NCBI GenBank assembly: GCA_024279075.1
Contig: JAJRRX010000408.1
Span: forward strand, 1-7,026
Source: Alphaproteobacteria bacterium
Lineage (GTDB): Bacteria > Pseudomonadota > Alphaproteobacteria > Rhodobacterales > Rhodobacteraceae
Reading direction: 5' to 3'
Length of the DNA stretch: 7,026 bases
This document shows positions 5,677 to 7,026 of the stretch, piece by piece; the first letter of the stretch is position 1, and every line of letters begins with the position of its first letter. The notes under the pieces were generated by a model. It saw only the letters and a list, made by a program, of their open reading frames with translations, was not told the origin of the DNA and ran no database searches. The translations under genes were made by a program, and so were the position numbers.

Positions 5677-6294
5677 TTATACGTTAGAGGTGAGAAGCTT
5701 GACGCCAGCGAGGCCAAAAACAGCCGCCAGCGCGCCATTGATCTTGCGGCGCAGGCGCTGATAGCCAGCCATCATACGGGGCGTCGAAAACAGCACCGCA
5801 TAGCCGATGAATAGAAGCGAAGCCATGATGGCGCAGCCGATCAGCAGCGCGATGAGGTAACCGGTTGAGGCCTCTTTTGGCACGCCAAAGGCGATAATCG
5901 CGGACCATGAAAGCAGGGCTTTCGGGTTGGTCAAGTGCAGGGCCATGCCTTGCAGGTAAAGGTAATTGTTGCGAGTTTTGGGCGGCTTGGCTTTGGCATC
6001 TGGCGTCAACGCGGCTTTCAGCGCTTTGCTTGCCATCCACAGTAAATAGGCCCCGCCTAAAAACTTGAGCGCCACAAAGGCCCATGCAAATTGGGACAAG
6101 ATGGCCACCAAGCCAAAGGCGGCCAGCATGCCCCAAATGATCGAACCATTAACCACGCCAAGCGCAAACAAAACGCCCGCCTTGCGGCCCATCGTGGCCG
6201 AGGTCGCCATGATGGCCAGCGTTGCAGGGCCGGGGCTTCCGGCGGCAATCAGGAAGACCACATAGGTCAGGGCGAGGTTGATGATATTGTCCAT
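5677..6294 (-). CDS. LysE/RhtB-family amino-acid exporter
   Basis: A 205-residue inner-membrane translocator of the LysE/RhtB superfamily, whose members export amino acids such as lysine, threonine or homoserine lactone. The family signature SPGPA (20-24) follows the first helix, and LTNPKALL (120-127), the conserved NPKA element, opens the second half. About six hydrophobic segments are visible, near 5-28, 38-62, 68-92, 112-136, 145-172 and 183-202, separated by a basic, proline-containing loop (97-108) rich in Lys. Length and topology match the family. The start ATG 6294-6292 lies 24 bases after the stop of the upstream dihydroorotase-like gene, and the stop TAA lies nine bases before plsY, so all three are probably one transcript. 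Substrate cannot be deduced from sequence. Confidence 0.93.
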   Translation of the reverse strand: MDNIINLALTYVVFLIAAGSPGPATLAIMATSATMGRKAGVLFALGVVNGSIIWGMLAAFGLVAILSQFAWAFVALKFLGGAYLLWMASKALKAALTPDAKAKPPKTRNNYLYLQGMALHLTNPKALLSWSAIIAFGVPKEASTGYLIALLIGCAIMASLLFIGYAVLFSTPRMMAGYQRLRRKINGALAAVFGLAGVKLLTSNV

Positions 6295-6318
6295 GGGGCG
6301 ATTAGAGGCGCTATTGGC

Positions 6319-7026
6319 TTAATCGTCAAGCGGGAAGACTTGCGCCCCCGCGACATAGGTTTGCAGCACCACGCCCTCCATCCGCCGCAAATCATAGGGC
6401 GTGTTTTTGGATTTGGAGTGCAGTTTGGCGCGGTTAAGCACAAAGGGTTTGTCGGGGTCAAACACAATCAGATCAGCCGGTGCGCCCACCGCCAACCGCC
6501 CTGCGCTTAGCCCCAGCAGCTTGGCAGGGTTTAGCGAAAGCGCGCGAAAAAGCTCCGGCAGCGTCAAGTGCCCCGCATGCACAAGCTGCATACAGGCGGG
6601 CAGCAAGGTTTCCAGCCCCACGGCCCCGCCGGCGGCCTCCTCAAACGGCAATCGCTTGCTTTCTTCATCCTGCGGGGTGTGCATGGAGCAAATAATGTCT
6701 ATCAGCCCCGATTGCACCGCCTCGACCACCGCCAAGCGATCTTCCTCGGCCCGCAAAGGCGGCTTGAGCTTGAAGAACGTGCGGTAGCCCTCGATATCAA
6801 GCTGGTTTAGCGTCAGATGATGGGCCGAGACCCCCGCGCTCACATTAAGCCCCGCCTTTTTGGCGCGCTCCAGCGCTGGCAAAGCGGCGGCAGTGGTGAT
6901 CTGGTCAGCGTGGTAGCGCGCGCCGGTCATCTCCACCAAGGCCATATCGCGCTCTAACTGGATACGCTCAGCCAGCGGCGAAACGCTGGGCAGGCCCATG
7001 AGCGAGGCCAGCGGGCCGGAAGTGGC
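6319..7026 (-). CDS. pyrC: Dihydroorotase-like protein (PyrC type), C-terminal 235 residues, lacking the catalytic Asp
   Basis: The gene runs off the window at 7026. The frame is open to the edge, so the Met codon at 6999 is internal and not the start. The visible part is the C-terminal two thirds of a class I dihydroorotase, an amidohydrolase-fold enzyme of pyrimidine synthesis. Recognisable parts, counted from Met 6999, are RYHADQ with H30 and SAHHLTLN with H60 or H61 (both metal ligands of the family), KPPLR (79-83), RLPFEEAAGGAVGLETLLP, and the closing amidohydrolase strand GAPADLIVFDP. The usual catalytic motif TDH or SDH reads SMH (105-107): Met106 occupies the Asp position. The protein may therefore be a non-catalytic PyrC', known in Pseudomonas as a structural partner of aspartate transcarbamoylase. 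A pyrB gene just upstream, outside the window, would support this. Downstream come the LysE-like gene and plsY; pyrC next to plsY is, as I recall, a frequent order in Rhodobacterales. Confidence 0.88.
   Translation of the reverse strand, partial: ATSGPLASLMGLPSVSPLAERIQLERDMALVEMTGARYHADQITTAAALPALERAKKAGLNVSAGVSAHHLTLNQLDIEGYRTFFKLKPPLRAEEDRLAVVEAVQSGLIDIICSMHTPQDEESKRLPFEEAAGGAVGLETLLPACMQLVHAGHLTLPELFRALSLNPAKLLGLSAGRLAVGAPADLIVFDPDKPFVLNRAKLHSKSKNTPYDLRRMEGVVLQTYVAGAQVFPLDD

Noticed and set aside
6091..6510. 139-residue open frame on the plus strand
   Set aside because: It runs antisense across the LysE-like and pyrC-like genes, both of which have clear family motifs.
6997..6999. ATG at 6999 as the start of the dihydroorotase-like gene
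   Set aside because: The frame is open to the window edge, and the protein would lack the first third of the family including the HxH metal motif, so this Met is internal.

Overview
The window reads as ordinary chromosome of an alphaproteobacterium, most likely close to the Rhodobacterales. Three things point there: a Ros/MucR-type regulator (a family largely confined to Alphaproteobacteria), a catalytic-Asp-less PyrC-like protein in the same operon as plsY, and GC-rich, densely packed genes. The order assignment is inference from gene content, without any database search.

The layout is three gene blocks. (1) Minus strand, 4-1733: mucR followed by miaB, overlapping by four bases (GTGA), so a DNA-binding regulator and a tRNA methylthiotransferase share a transcript. 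(2) Plus strand, 1934-4941, diverging from mucR across a 200-base regulatory gap: a FieF-like metal efflux protein, a 129-residue four-helix membrane protein, a 267-residue membrane protein that contains the same module again, and an exported metallo-beta-lactamase-fold protein. Spacings are -11, +25 and +3 bases, as expected for one operon. (3) Minus strand, 5029-7026, convergent with block 2: the 3' part of a dihydroorotase-like gene (pyrC type, cut by the window edge), a LysE/RhtB-family exporter, and plsY. A nested inverted repeat lies in the short gap between blocks 2 and 3.

Blocks 1 and 3 are mostly housekeeping: tRNA ms2i6A modification, pyrimidine synthesis or its scaffold, and phospholipid acylation. 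Block 2 is the least explained part. Its first three genes use the rare Ile codon ATA often (15 of 49 Ile codons by hand count) while miaB appears to use none. Two of its genes are paralogous membrane proteins I cannot name, built from one four-helix module ending in a GWxxWRxAY motif. Its last gene is a periplasmic MBL-fold protein whose HxH zinc ligands are missing. A cell-envelope metal-handling role for this operon is a reasonable guess from the FieF neighbour, but nothing in the sequence proves it.

Three proteins here have altered versions of textbook metal or catalytic sites: MucR (Cys-Asp-His-Tyr in place of Cys2His2), the MBL protein (GGQDH in place of HxHxDH) and the PyrC-like protein (SMH in place of TDH). 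I see no tRNA, rRNA, CRISPR array, insertion sequence, prophage or attachment site.
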